From NCBI GenBank assembly GCA_030654175.1, contig JAURXZ010000042.1, positions 1 through 64,000 of the forward strand: a stretch of DNA of 64,000 bases. Direction: 5' to 3'. Under the pieces are notes generated by a model. The model did no database searches, was not told the origin of the DNA, and worked only from the letters and a program-made list of their open reading frames with translations. The translations under genes were made by a program, and so were the position numbers. This document shows, one piece after another, positions 26,779-37,685 of this stretch. Every line of letters begins with the position of its first letter. Positions within the stretch are counted from its first letter, which is position 1. Source of the stretch: Bacteroidia bacterium. GTDB taxonomy: Bacteria; Bacteroidota; Bacteroidia; 2-12-FULL-35-15.

Positions 26779-26850
26779 TGACACTAATTCCACTAATTAA
26801 ATGCGCTGTTTATCAATTATATTAATAAAAAATTCGTGCAATTCGTGTCA
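26779..26850. repeat. Inverted arms of CACTAATT / CACGAATT units
   Basis: The left arm TGACACTAATTCCACTAATT (26779-26798) is complementary, with three mismatches, to AATTCGTGCAATTCGTGTCA (26831-26850). Each arm is two copies of a 9-10 bp unit. It stands 48 bp upstream of the DUF2007 start (minus strand), in an otherwise empty gap of about 210 bp between that gene and the LUD gene, so it could act as a terminator for the LUD transcript. Confidence 0.6.
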
Positions 26851-26942
26851 TACATTTTTTGTGGAGGGAATATATTATGCCACCTTTCAATAAAAGCAAT
26901 ATAATTGAGGGATTGAAAAAGAAAAAACAGTTTAATTTCTAA

Positions 26943-27599
26943 CTAATCAACTATCGCTATATCATCAATTAAGAAAACAAAAATTTCCTTTGGGCCATGA
27001 GCCCCCTGCACTAGTGTTTTTTCGATATCCGCAGTCAGGCTTGGGCCTGTGATAGTGGAGATCATTGATGGCAATTGATTTTTATATTTTTCGCGGATAT
27101 ATTTTAAAGCATCTTTGATATTATACACCAGTTGTGAGGTATAGGCGACAACAATGTGAAAATTGCCATATACAGGCAATCTGCGCCCCGATGCTTGCTT
27201 AGAAGTAATAATAACGCTTCCTGTACGTGCTACAAGGCATTCACAAAGTGTTAAGCCAATATCAGTAGTTAAAAGGTCTGCTTCTTTATCGGAGAATTTA
27301 ATTTTGCCTTTTTTGAGCAAGGCCTTGATAGCCGGTTCTAAAGCAAAGAGATTTTTCCAATTGTTATCTTTTGCAATGAACTCAAAGTTTTCGATAAACT
27401 CAGTTTCATTTTCACAAAAAACAAATCTACCATTGAGTGCAGAAAAATTCTGAGCAAACTGTATTTCAAGTGGTTCTTCAGAAGTGGTAAATATTTCGGA
27501 TTCTATATCCACATCAACCATCTCTTTGGTCGATTTATGAATTAAAGCCTTACGAATTTTTTTTAAAATTTTTTCTTTTGAAGTAGTATTGCTTTGCAT
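26943..27599 (-). CDS. LUD-domain protein (LutC/YkgG type)
   Basis: Stand-alone LUD-domain protein of about 218 residues. The ATG at 27599 (MQSNTTSKEKILKKIRKAL) is preferred over a GTG six bases upstream. Recognisable segments are ADLLTTDIGLTLCECLVARTGSVII, SGRRLPVYGNFHIVVA and the C-terminal ISTITGPSLTADIEKTLVQGAHGPKEI, which is the LutC signature. LutC works with LutA and LutB in lactate oxidation, but no such genes are here. In Bacteroidota this protein often sits beside ftsH, as it does here, so its role may differ from lactate use. Confidence 0.85.
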   Translation of the reverse strand: MQSNTTSKEKILKKIRKALIHKSTKEMVDVDIESEIFTTSEEPLEIQFAQNFSALNGRFVFCENETEFIENFEFIAKDNNWKNLFALEPAIKALLKKGKIKFSDKEADLLTTDIGLTLCECLVARTGSVIITSKQASGRRLPVYGNFHIVVAYTSQLVYNIKDALKYIREKYKNQLPSMISTITGPSLTADIEKTLVQGAHGPKEIFVFLIDDIAIVD

Positions 27600-27603
27600 A
27601 ATC

Positions 27604-27724
27604 ACATCAATTTGAAAATGTGGTAATTTGAAAATGTGCTGCTAATTATTTGTTATTTGTAAGATCTGTTTAATCTGTGGTAAAAAAACATTGCCACAGA
27701 TTACACAGATTAACTACAGATCTT
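27604..27724. repeat. Two adjacent repeat types: AATTTGAAAATGTG units and CACAGATTA inverted arms
   Basis: 27604-27647 carries two units of AATTTGAAAATGTG. Next, AAGATCTGTTTAATCTGTGG (27661-27680) pairs with a right arm built of CACAGATTA units (27694-27724) that ends in CTACAGATCTT, so the outer ends also pair. One extra unit bulges from the right arm. This hairpin lies just after the ftsH stop (27740) and before the LUD start and may end ftsH transcription. Confidence 0.65.
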
Positions 27725-27739
27725 AAACCATATTACCTC

Positions 27740-29800
27740 TTAAAACAAGGTATTTACAGGCTTTTCAGGACCCTTATCTGATGCAGGCTCTTCCTCTTTT
27801 TTATCTTCGGCTTTTGCCTCAAGTTCAACAGCTTTTGGAATAGGTAAATCCTCTTTATCAAATGGTCGTTTACCAAAAATTGTTTCAAGATCTTCTTTAA
27901 AAATAACTTCTTTTTCAAGCAATTTTTCAGCAAGCAGTTTTAATAAAGGTTTGTTTTTTGTTAGTATATCTTTAGCTCGTACATAAGCCAGTTCAATTAA
28001 CTTACTTACTTCTTCATCAATGATCTGGGCTGTTTTTTCGCTGTATGGCTTCGTGAAACCATATTCGTTAGCACCTGTAGAATCATAATAACTGATATTA
28101 CCGATCTTACTGTTTAAACCATAAATGGTGATCATTGCATACGCCTGCTTCGTGATCTTTTCCAGATCGCTTAATGCACCTGTCGAAATTTTGCCAAAGA
28201 TCACCTCTTCTGCAGCACGTCCGCCAAGTGTAGCGCACATTTCGTCCATCAATTGCTCAGTAGTAGTAATTTGGCGCTCTTCGGGCAAATACCATGCAGC
28301 ACCTAACGACCGTCCACGAGGAATAATAGTCACTTTAATAAGCGGAGATGCGTGTTCAAGCAACCAGCTTGTAGCTGCATGTCCTGCTTCGTGATAAGCG
28401 ATCACATTTTTTTCGTGAACAGAAATAATTTTATTTTTCTTTTCAAGTCCGCCAATGATACGGTCAACAGCATCTAAAAAATCCTGTTTTTCAATAAACT
28501 TTTTGTCGTGACGAGCAGCAATTAAAGCCGCTTCATTACATATATTAGCGATATCAGCACCCGAGAATCCCGGAGTTTGTTTTGCTAAAAAATCAACATC
28601 AATAGAAGCATCTATTTTCAATGGTTTCAAATGCACTTTGAAAATATCCTTACGTTCATTCAAATCAGGCATATCCACATAGATCTGACGATCGAAACGG
28701 CCTGCACGCATTAATGCTCTGTCCAGAATATCCGCACGATTGGTAGCAGCAAGTATGATTACACCGCTATTTGTACCAAATCCATCCATTTCGGTCAGCA
28801 ACTGATTCAATGTGTTTTCACGTTCATCATTTGCACCTTGTGCAGGGTTTTTCCCACGCGCACGGCCAATTGCATCAATTTCATCTATAAAAATAATACA
28901 AGGAGCTTTTTCTTTCGCCTGGCGGAACAAGTCACGTACACGTGATGCACCTACGCCCACAAACATTTCAACAAAATCAGAACCTGAAAGTGAAAAGAAA
29001 GGAACCTTTGCTTCACCTGCAACAGCTTTCGCCAATAGGGTTTTACCGGTACCCGGAGGTCCTACCAACAATGCACCCTTAGGAATTTTTGCACCCAAAG
29101 CAGTATATTTTGTAGGACTTTTCAGAAAATCCACGATCTCCTTAATTTCAATTTTTGCGCCTTCTAATCCCGCAACATCATTAAATGTGATGTTTACATT
29201 CGAATCTTTATCAAATAAAGTTGCTTTCGATTTTCCAATATTGAAGATCTGTCCGCCACCTGCACCCCCCCCCATTCTGCGCATGATTATGATCCAGATA
29301 ACAACCATCAATACAATTGGTAATATCCAACCCAGTTGATCGGTCCAGCTGGAACGTGGATCGCTTTCAGGATAAATTACCTCGTTAGGTAAAAAGTCTT
29401 GCTGAGCTTTTTCCAAATTCTTGCTGAAATCTTCTACAGACAAAATTTTCATTTTGAAATGAGGTCCGGCAGGGTGCTTTTCAAGGCCTTCTTTCACATA
29501 TCGTGGAAGTTTTAAACTATCTCTGTTTATAAAAATTTCAGCAACCTGCTGATTTGGAACCACAACAATACGTGTTACATGATGCTTTTTTAGCATACTC
29601 TCAAAAAAGTCGGAAGATTGAACTTCTTTTAATGGGCTGCTAAAATTCATCAACTGCATAGCAATTAACGCTACTGCAATTATTCCATAGATCCAATAAA
29701 AATTAAATGGATTTTTGGGCATATTGGGTTTCTTTGGAAACTTGCTCTTCAAAGAAGAACCCTTTTCCTCTGTTTTATTACTTTCTGGTTGTTCGCTCAT
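27740..29800 (-). CDS. ftsH: ATP-dependent zinc metalloprotease FtsH
   Basis: Membrane-anchored AAA+ protease that degrades misfolded and regulatory membrane and cytosolic proteins. Two membrane helices flank a periplasmic domain ([18 protein letters not shown] and [18 protein letters not shown]). Walker [14 protein letters not shown] is at ~246, then [13 protein letters not shown] (Walker B) and the SRH region with the arginines. The zinc site HEAGHA is at ~468. An acidic/Lys-rich C-terminal tail ([15 protein letters not shown]) follows. Length 686 is usual for Bacteroidota. rsfS lies 128 bp upstream on the same strand. Confidence 0.97.
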   Translation of the reverse strand: MSEQPESNKTEEKGSSLKSKFPKKPNMPKNPFNFYWIYGIIAVALIAMQLMNFSSPLKEVQSSDFFESMLKKHHVTRIVVVPNQQVAEIFINRDSLKLPRYVKEGLEKHPAGPHFKMKILSVEDFSKNLEKAQQDFLPNEVIYPESDPRSSWTDQLGWILPIVLMVVIWIIIMRRMGGGAGGGQIFNIGKSKATLFDKDSNVNITFNDVAGLEGAKIEIKEIVDFLKSPTKYTALGAKIPKGALLVGPPGTGKTLLAKAVAGEAKVPFFSLSGSDFVEMFVGVGASRVRDLFRQAKEKAPCIIFIDEIDAIGRARGKNPAQGANDERENTLNQLLTEMDGFGTNSGVIILAATNRADILDRALMRAGRFDRQIYVDMPDLNERKDIFKVHLKPLKIDASIDVDFLAKQTPGFSGADIANICNEAALIAARHDKKFIEKQDFLDAVDRIIGGLEKKNKIISVHEKNVIAYHEAGHAATSWLLEHASPLIKVTIIPRGRSLGAAWYLPEERQITTTEQLMDEMCATLGGRAAEEVIFGKISTGALSDLEKITKQAYAMITIYGLNSKIGNISYYDSTGANEYGFTKPYSEKTAQIIDEEVSKLIELAYVRAKDILTKNKPLLKLLAEKLLEKEVIFKEDLETIFGKRPFDKEDLPIPKAVELEAKAEDKKEEEPASDKGPEKPVNTLF

Positions 29801-29927
29801 TAGTATTGTTTCGGTCTTAAAATAAATAAAGTTAAAGGGTAAAGTGTAATATAAGATAATAGAATTGGCTTAAAGACAATAGGACTTTGTAACCCTGAAG
29901 TATATAACGCTATAAACGTTTAAAAAT

Positions 29928-30599
29928 TTAGTCAAAGGCAATTTTGGTTATTTCTGCATCAGCCCATAAGGCTTCCAGGTTATAAAACTCACGAATATGA
30001 GATTGAAAAACATGCACTACCACATTTACGTAATCAACCAGGATCCATTCTGAATTTTGAAACCCTTCAGTATGATATGGTCTTTCACCGATACGTTTTT
30101 TTACCATTTCTTCTACTGAACCTGCAATTGCATTCACCTGAGTGCTTGAATCGGCCTGGCAAATGATATAATAATCACAAACACGGTTATGTATGCTTTG
30201 CAGATCAAGGATAGCTATATTTTTCCCTTTTACTTCCAAAACACCTTCCACAGCAGCATCAACAAGCAACTGGATCGCACTTTTTACAGCATTGGATTTT
30301 GTTGCTTTTCCATTTTCTGACGTTTTTGCCTTCAAAAGTTTTGCAGGAAGTTTTTTGATGATCTTTCCTGTTTCCTTTTTAGCGGCTACTGCTTTTTTAG
30401 GAGCAGAAACTTTTTTTGCAACAACTGCTTTTTTAGAAACTACGGCCTTTTTTGCCGGTGCTGCTTTTTTTGTAGCCGCAACTTTCTTGGGAGCAGTAAC
30501 TTTTTTAGCCGGAGATTTTTTTGCAGCGGTCTTTTTTGCAGGAACTTTCCCCGCTAATGCTGGGGTTGATTTTGTAGAAATAGTTTTCTTTATAGCCAT
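29928..30599 (-). CDS. rsfS: Ribosomal silencing factor RsfS with histone-H1-like N-terminal tail
   Basis: The C-terminal ~120 residues (about 104-223) are RsfS, which binds ribosomal protein L14 and blocks subunit joining in starvation: DLQSIHNRVCDYYIIC, STQVNAIAGSVEE, WILVDYVNVVVHVF and REFYNLEALWADA are characteristic. Residues 1-~100 are a low-complexity Lys/Ala/Pro tail of AKK/PAKK units like those of histone H1 or AlgP, roughly doubling the protein. Typical RsfS is 105-130 residues, so the tail is an odd fusion; it could bind nucleic acid or rRNA. No methionine lies between residue 1 and the RsfS domain except those inside it, so the tail cannot be removed by a later start. A promoter-like box lies upstream. 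Confidence 0.9.
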   Translation of the reverse strand: MAIKKTISTKSTPALAGKVPAKKTAAKKSPAKKVTAPKKVAATKKAAPAKKAVVSKKAVVAKKVSAPKKAVAAKKETGKIIKKLPAKLLKAKTSENGKATKSNAVKSAIQLLVDAAVEGVLEVKGKNIAILDLQSIHNRVCDYYIICQADSSTQVNAIAGSVEEMVKKRIGERPYHTEGFQNSEWILVDYVNVVVHVFQSHIREFYNLEALWADAEITKIAFD

Positions 30600-30660
30600 T
30601 AATTGAAATTCTCAGTTTTATTTCGTTCTTTACACTACTGTTTTTGATGATTTTAAGGTA

Positions 30661-30692
30661 CAAAAATAGTCAAATCTTTCGCATTTATAACA
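30661..30692 (-). promoter_or_regulatory. Candidate rsfS promoter
   Basis: On the minus strand TATTTTTG (30668-30661) matches the -7 consensus and TTG (30692-30690) stands 21 bp upstream. Transcription would start about 55-60 nt before the rsfS ATG. The box overlaps the start region of the divergent birA gene. Confidence 0.55.
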
Positions 30693-31454
30693 ATGAAAAC
30701 ATTATTTGTAGGGCAAAATTGTATTCACTTAAAGTCAATAGACTCTACCAACAGTTATGCCAGTCAATTAATGGGAGATATAAAACCTGTTGAAGGTACA
30801 CTTATCTATACATTTGACCAGCAAAATGGTAGAGGTCAGCGAGGTAATACGTGGGAGACCGAACCCAATAAAAACGTGGCTTCCAGCTTTATCTTATATC
30901 CTTCATTTTTGCAGGCAAGCCGACAATTTTCACTCAATAAAATGGTATCATTAGCGGTTGCTGACTTAATGGCAGAACTAATTCAACCATCAGACAAAAC
31001 AAGCGAAATCAGGATAAAATGGCCGAATGATATCTATGTTGGGTCAAAGAAAATTGCAGGTATCTTAATTGAAAACACATTACGTGAAAATAACATTCAA
31101 AGTTCAATTATCGGAATTGGATTAAATATTAATCAGACAGTATTTAATGCCGATATAAACGCAACATCTCTTGCACTGATCACGAATAAAGAATTTGATC
31201 TGATGCAGGTACTTGAAAAACTTTCTGAATTTGTTGAAGCCAGGTATTTACAATTAAAAGCCAATAAGCTTGAAAGTATTGATGCATTGTACTTACAGCA
31301 TCTTTATCAATTGAATGAATGGCATAATTATGCTTCTGACAATCAACTTTTCGAAGGTAAAATTATTGGAATTTCTGCGATTGGGAAACTACAGGTACAG
31401 TTAAAATCCAATGAAATAAAGGAGTTTGACCTTAAGGAAATTAAATTTGTTTGA
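30693..31454 (+). CDS. birA: Biotin--[acetyl-CoA-carboxylase] ligase
   Basis: Attaches biotin to the carboxyl carrier protein of acetyl-CoA carboxylase. The biotin/ATP motif GRGQRGNTWETEPNKN, KWPNDIYVGSKKIAGILIE (catalytic Lys) and the C-terminal SH3-like segment are present. At 253 residues it lacks the N-terminal helix-turn-helix of E. coli BirA, so it should be an enzyme only, not a repressor. It is divergent from rsfS, with a 93-bp gap. Confidence 0.93.
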   Translation: MKTLFVGQNCIHLKSIDSTNSYASQLMGDIKPVEGTLIYTFDQQNGRGQRGNTWETEPNKNVASSFILYPSFLQASRQFSLNKMVSLAVADLMAELIQPSDKTSEIRIKWPNDIYVGSKKIAGILIENTLRENNIQSSIIGIGLNINQTVFNADINATSLALITNKEFDLMQVLEKLSEFVEARYLQLKANKLESIDALYLQHLYQLNEWHNYASDNQLFEGKIIGISAIGKLQVQLKSNEIKEFDLKEIKFV

Positions 31455-33568
<2,114 letters not shown>

Positions 33569-33589
33569 AAGTTTTCTTTTTATAAATAT

Positions 33590-33629
33590 AAATGTCCGTC
33601 TCCCAATTGGAACGCGGACATTTTTTTTT
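33590..33629 (+). terminator. Intrinsic terminator of the ABC-F gene
   Basis: AATGTCCG (33591-33598) pairs with CGGACATT (33615-33622), a 16-nt loop lies between, and a run of nine T follows at 33621-33629. It starts 22 bp after the stop codon. Confidence 0.8.
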
Positions 33630-33880
33630 ATAAAAACGCTCAAAATAGAATACAAAACTGTATGTTTTTCTTTTGTCTTGATACAGGGCAGCCAGCCTGT
33701 GGCTGGATGAGCCAGCTAGTGTGTAAGAAACAAAAAATCAAGAACAAACGATTCCTCCCCACAAGCAACCCGGCATCGCGTTTGTTCATTCCTCACGCAC
33801 GGTTTCATAAATTTATTACCGCAACTCAATAATGTTAAAATACGAACATTTTTTTGGATGCTTAAAGTTTCAACCTGAAG

Positions 33881-34027
33881 GTTGCGTTAGGGATTGCAGC
33901 GTAAATCCTTTCCCGATTTTTATCGGGAAAGATTGAAGCGTAAAGCCCGCCCTTAAATACCTCAGCCCTTCCATCTCCGTAAGGAGAGAGAAGGGCTGAG
34001 GTATTTAAGGGAACGCCCAAATGAAAG
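33881..34027 (-). repeat. Two-stem palindromic element, copy 2 (reverse orientation)
   Basis: Read on the minus strand it has the same order as copy 1. Stem 1 is a perfect 22-bp inverted repeat (33950-33971 with 33990-34011, CCCTTAAATACCTCAGCCCT...), and its 18-nt loop carries a further TCTCC/GGAGA stem. Stem 2 is CTTTCCCGAT (33908-33917) with ATCGGGAAAG (33922-33931). The linkers GGGATTGCAGCGTAAATCC and GATTGAAGCGTAAAGCCCG match the other copies. Confidence 0.85.
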
Positions 34028-34054
34028 AACAATCTAAAATCAAACTAAATTCTA

Positions 34055-35917
34055 TTACCTCTTTAAAACAAATCGCTTTGTTTGAACTGCTCCATTCACA
34101 TTAAGGGAAAGCAAGTAAATACCATCCGACATATTATCATTAGAAGTAAAATCTAAAGAAAGACTTTGCTCACCGGCAGAAATGCTTTCTTCGGTTAATG
34201 AGCTTATTAAAGCGCCCATCATATTATAAACAGAGAATGTTACTGTTGAATTATCCGATACAATTTGATAGTTGATATTTAAAAAAGTGGAAGCAGGATT
34301 TGGATAAACGGCAAACGTAAGAGCAGGAGCTTGGATGCCATCAACAGGGGATGTCCTGTCTTCAAGTTGAATTGAACTAACTGTTAATCTTACGTTAGGG
34401 CGGTTAAGGCTTTTGGTACCAATGGTAGTGGAGCAGATTCCGCCAGAAACAGCATCCTGCTGTTTAACAATACTTTTGGAAGTTGGTAAGCTTGTGCAAT
34501 ACACTTTTGTATCGGTAGTATAAGAACTGTTATCCCAGCATATTTCAACAACAAGATTTCCTGTTCCCGGAAAAGAATAAGGAGTTGTAAATGTGTGGGT
34601 GTTCCATCCGGTAACCACAGATTGGTTTGCTGAATACACGGTGGTCAATGCTGAATTATCTAAAAAAGTGTTAGAGCTGAAAGAGGTTAAGGTGGTAGTA
34701 CCTAATTTTATTGAAAAGTTTTGCATAGCCTGTCCGCTTGCACTCTGAACATTAAATGCAAGTGCCTCAATAACATTTTGTGTAAGAGAATAACCGGCAG
34801 CAACCAACTCCGCTCTGGTAATGATAAATTGTGATTTTTCATCCATATAATAGGTACCATAAGGAGCTGCCATTGTGCCAACACCAGTACCTAATGTTAC
34901 GATGGTAGAGGAAGAAGTAGAAGGTGGAACCGGAACAGATCCTCCACATGCTGAGGATAAAGCTAAATCTGCTCTTGCATTTCCGGAAACAAATAATGAC
35001 TTCATTCTGGATTTTTGTCCAGCTGAAAACATATTCATACAAGCATCATCGGTATAATCCATGTAATTCATGAACTGATCGCCATTTGCGGTATTTGAGC
35101 AGGTAACGCTGGGGAAAGAAGGGCAACCGTAGTTTGAAGTTTGCTGAGTTGGAGTATCATTTACAAGATCGCTTCCACAATTTGCATCCCCCCAGATATG
35201 ACGAAGATTTAACCAATGGCCTACTTCATGTGTTGCAGTTCTGCCTTTATCGTATGGAGCATCGGCAGAAAAACCGCTTCCAAAATGATTGTAATTGATC
35301 ACTACCCCATCTGTTGCAGCTGGTCCGCCCGGAAACTGAGCATATCCAAGCAATCCTCCACCCAAATTACAAACCCAGATATTAAGGTAACTATCTGAAG
35401 GCCATGCATTATCACCTCCATAAGAGGAGTATTTTGCGCCATCATTATCGCTGAATGAACTTACGGTAGTTGACTTTCTGATGATACCCGTTGTGGCGGC
35501 TCCGTTAGGATCTACAGAAGCAAGGCAAAAAGTGATCTCTGCATCCGCTGCTCCTGAGGCAAAACCTGAGGGTGTATTTACCTTATCAGCATTTAATCTT
35601 CTGAAGTCTTCATTTAAAACCTCTATTTGAGATTGGATCTGGGCAGTGCTTATGTTTTGTGCAGCAGTTTTATAAAGAACATGAACAACAACAGGTATAT
35701 TAATAATGGAAGCAACCTCTAAACTACCCTCTCCCGCACTTTTAGCAATTATGTCCTGACTTTGTTTCTCTATTTTCGCCATACGGCTTTCTAAAGTTGG
35801 ATCAGCTAATTTTAATCTTTCTAAATTTTCCATTGTGCTGCAACGGATGCTTTGAGCTTGAGCAGAAACTCCTATCATTGACAAAGCAACAAAAGAGTAG
35901 AGTAACGTTTTTTTCAT
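34055..35917 (-). CDS. Secreted M43 (pappalysin-type) zinc metalloprotease with T9SS type A domain
   Basis: Secreted endopeptidase of 620 residues. ATG 35917 is preferred; the TTG nine bases upstream is the alternative. A signal peptide (FVALSMIGVSAQAQ) is followed by a propeptide-like region and the catalytic domain with the zinc signature HEVGHWLNLRHIWGD, then FMNYMDYTDDACMNMFS, which carries the Met-turn. A beta-rich middle domain (~330-520) precedes a C-terminal sorting domain, FAVYPNPASTFLNINY... to KRFVLKR, which is type A of the Por secretion system. It is probably released or attached at the cell surface and digests protein. Substrate is unknown. The next gene upstream is divergent. 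Confidence 0.92.
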   Translation of the reverse strand: MKKTLLYSFVALSMIGVSAQAQSIRCSTMENLERLKLADPTLESRMAKIEKQSQDIIAKSAGEGSLEVASIINIPVVVHVLYKTAAQNISTAQIQSQIEVLNEDFRRLNADKVNTPSGFASGAADAEITFCLASVDPNGAATTGIIRKSTTVSSFSDNDGAKYSSYGGDNAWPSDSYLNIWVCNLGGGLLGYAQFPGGPAATDGVVINYNHFGSGFSADAPYDKGRTATHEVGHWLNLRHIWGDANCGSDLVNDTPTQQTSNYGCPSFPSVTCSNTANGDQFMNYMDYTDDACMNMFSAGQKSRMKSLFVSGNARADLALSSACGGSVPVPPSTSSSTIVTLGTGVGTMAAPYGTYYMDEKSQFIITRAELVAAGYSLTQNVIEALAFNVQSASGQAMQNFSIKLGTTTLTSFSSNTFLDNSALTTVYSANQSVVTGWNTHTFTTPYSFPGTGNLVVEICWDNSSYTTDTKVYCTSLPTSKSIVKQQDAVSGGICSTTIGTKSLNRPNVRLTVSSIQLEDRTSPVDGIQAPALTFAVYPNPASTFLNINYQIVSDNSTVTFSVYNMMGALISSLTEESISAGEQSLSLDFTSNDNMSDGIYLLSLNVNGAVQTKRFVLKR

Positions 35918-36408
35918 ATTATTCAATTTTAGATTTATATTCTTAAATAGTTGCTATTTTTGAAACCTTATTCTGCCTTATCTCGTTAGAGCAGTTTTTT
36001 TGACAGGGCAAGGGTAGGACTTTTTTTTAAACCACCAACTCCTAAGTGCCGAAAAGTTATTAACAATTTAAAACTGCCTTTTTGTTAATTAACAGAATTA
36101 TATTCTTCAAAATGTATTTAAAATCACCAAAACACCTGTTATATTAGCAAACCTGTCAAGTATTCACTAATTGCCTTACAATTGTACACCCCACATTAAA
36201 AAACGCTGAACAATTTTCGATGAACAAGAAATAATTACAGGCAATAAGAGAAAAAATAAGGTCGATACTAAAAAAATAAGATGGGGCTGAGGCAGCAGGA
36301 ACGCCTGAATAAACCTAAATAATGCAAAATCTTGGATTAAAATCCTTAGAAATTATTTACTGTTAGCATTTTTTACTGTTTCTTTGCAAAAAAATCGGAA
36401 AAGCAAGT
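35918..36408. other. Intergenic region between M43 protease and Lrp regulator
   Basis: A divergent gap of about 490 bp. Nothing with the features of a gene or structured RNA was recognised. A small palindrome, GGATTAAAATCC (36334-36345), lies 64 bp before the regulator start and could be an operator for it. GTTTCTTTGC just before the ATG resembles a -7 box with one mismatch (TTTCTTTG for TAnnTTTG). Confidence 0.5.
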
Positions 36409-36885
36409 ATGAAAAAGATTGAAAAATTAGATAAAACTGACTTAAAAATTTTAAAAGAGCTGCAAATTGATGGCAGGATCAGTAACCTTGATCTGGCTCA
36501 AAAAGTAGGCCTTTCGGCAACACCTACATTTGAAAGGGTTAAAAAACTGGAAAAAGCCAAGATCATTAAAAGTTATCACGCTGAATTGAACGTTGAAAGC
36601 CTTGGTTTGGGCATCCAGACCTTTATGTTGGTATCCTTGGCGCAAACAAGAGGAAATTCGGTTCCGAATTTTATTAAACAAATTGATGAGATCCCCGAAA
36701 TCATTGAATGTTATCACGTTACCGGATCATCAGATTATGTTCTTAAAATAATGGTTACTGATATTGCAGCTTATGAGAGCCTGGCAATGGATAAAATAAG
36801 AAACATTTCGGAGATCGCTAATGTTACTACAATGGTTATACTTTCTACGATCAAGAAAATGAAGGTTGTTCCTTTACAGTATTAG
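36409..36885 (+). CDS. Lrp/AsnC family transcriptional regulator
   Basis: Feast/famine regulator of 158 residues. An N-terminal helix-turn-helix (LDKTDLKILKELQIDGRISNLDLAQKVGLSATPTFERVKKLEKAKII) is followed by the RAM/AsnC effector domain with TFMLVSLAQTRGN, ECYHVTGSSDYVLKI and MVILSTIKKMKVVPLQY. The family binds amino acids and forms octamers. No amino-acid gene is adjacent, so its targets are not indicated. Confidence 0.92.
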   Translation: MKKIEKLDKTDLKILKELQIDGRISNLDLAQKVGLSATPTFERVKKLEKAKIIKSYHAELNVESLGLGIQTFMLVSLAQTRGNSVPNFIKQIDEIPEIIECYHVTGSSDYVLKIMVTDIAAYESLAMDKIRNISEIANVTTMVILSTIKKMKVVPLQY

Positions 36886-36927
36886 TATTCTGAGTTCGAT
36901 AAATAATATAATTTGTCCAAAAATATT

Positions 36928-37030
36928 TCATTTGGGCGTTTCCCTTTCTTAAAAAAGAAAGGGCCGGGCTTTTCGCTTCAATCTTTTCTTAAACAAGAAA
37001 AGGATTTACGCTGCAATCCCTAACGCAACA
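36928..37030 (+). repeat. Two-stem palindromic element, copy 3
   Basis: Same order as copy 1: CATTTGGGCGTT, stem 1 (CCCTTTCTT 36943-36951 with AAGAAAGGG 36956-36964), linker CCGGGCTTTTCGCTTCAAT, stem 2 (CTTTTCTT 36984-36991 with AAGAAAAG 36996-37003), then GATTTACGCTGCAATCCC and TAACGC. It lies between the Lrp gene and the EVE gene. Confidence 0.85.
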
Positions 37031-37093
37031 TTTACAATGAAAGAGAACCAACATCATTAATAGATTATATCCTTAAACCCTATTTATAATAAC

Positions 37094-37504
37094 ATGAACC
37101 ATTGGTTAGTAAAATCAGAGCCTTTTAAATACAGTTGGGATCAATTTGCAAAAGATAAAAAAGCAGTTTGGGATGGTGTGCGCAACTATGCCGCCCGTAA
37201 CAATATGCGCGCTATGAAAAAAGGCGACCTGGTATTTTTTTATCATAGTAACGAAGGACTTGAAATTGTTGGGATTGCCAAAGTAACAAAAGAAGCTTAC
37301 CAGGACCCTACAACCGATGATACCGCATGGAGCGTGGTAGAACTTGCACCCTTCAAAGCATTAAAACACCCTGTAACTTTAGCAGATATAAAAGCTGATA
37401 AAAAATTAGCCGATATGCAGATCATTAAGCTGAGCCGTTTATCAGTATCGGCTGTAAAGCCGCATGAATTTGATCATATTCTGGCACTTTCAGAAAAAAA
37501 ATAA
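37094..37504 (+). CDS. EVE-domain protein
   Basis: Protein of 136 residues with the single EVE (PUA-like) domain: NHWLVKSEPFKYSWDQF, WDGVRNYAARNNMRAMKKGD, VFFYHSNEGLEIVGIAKV and a C-terminal VKPHEFDHI. EVE domains are thought to bind modified bases in DNA or RNA, by comparison with their YTH and PUA relatives. No restriction gene is next to it. It follows copy 3 of the two-stem element and precedes rnhB, which is convergent. Confidence 0.9.
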   Translation: MNHWLVKSEPFKYSWDQFAKDKKAVWDGVRNYAARNNMRAMKKGDLVFFYHSNEGLEIVGIAKVTKEAYQDPTTDDTAWSVVELAPFKALKHPVTLADIKADKKLADMQIIKLSRLSVSAVKPHEFDHILALSEKK

Positions 37505-37514
37505 ATTCTTTTTT

Positions 37515-37666
37515 CACCACTGAGGCACTGAGGACACTGAGTTTCACAAGAGATCATTTTCTTTGCAAATATTTCTTTTGGGGGTAATCTTCGGCACCAA
37601 TTCAAACTCTTTTAACATAAACTCTGTGTTTCTTTATGTTCTCCGTGTCTCCGTGTCTCCGTGGTT
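37515..37666. repeat. Inverted arms of CACTGAGG / CACGGAGA units
   Basis: The left arm repeats CACTGAGG (37515-37546), and the right arm (37615-37666) is, on the other strand, CACGGAGA repeated three times followed by AACATAAAGAAACACAGAG. The arms are alike but not identical. The element fills the gap between the convergent EVE and rnhB genes. A 78-codon reading frame through it is not a gene. Confidence 0.65.
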
Positions 37667-37685
37667 TTATTGGTTCTTATTTTCT

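Larger units (their letters stand above)
33569..34054. other. Intergenic region with terminator, small hairpin and palindromic element; no gene
   Basis: After the ABC-F terminator (33590-33629) comes a short CAGCC TGT GGCTG hairpin (33691-33705), then about 150 bp of unremarkable AT-rich sequence with a GATTCCTCCCC/TTCCTCACGCACGG pair, and then copy 2 of the two-stem element (33881-34027). The M43 gene ends at 34055 from the other side, so this gap is convergent. No conserved protein can be read in it. Confidence 0.7.

Noticed and set aside
30340-30599. A separate histone-like gene upstream of rsfS
   Set aside because: There is no stop codon between the tail and the RsfS domain, and the frame is continuous, so it is one protein.
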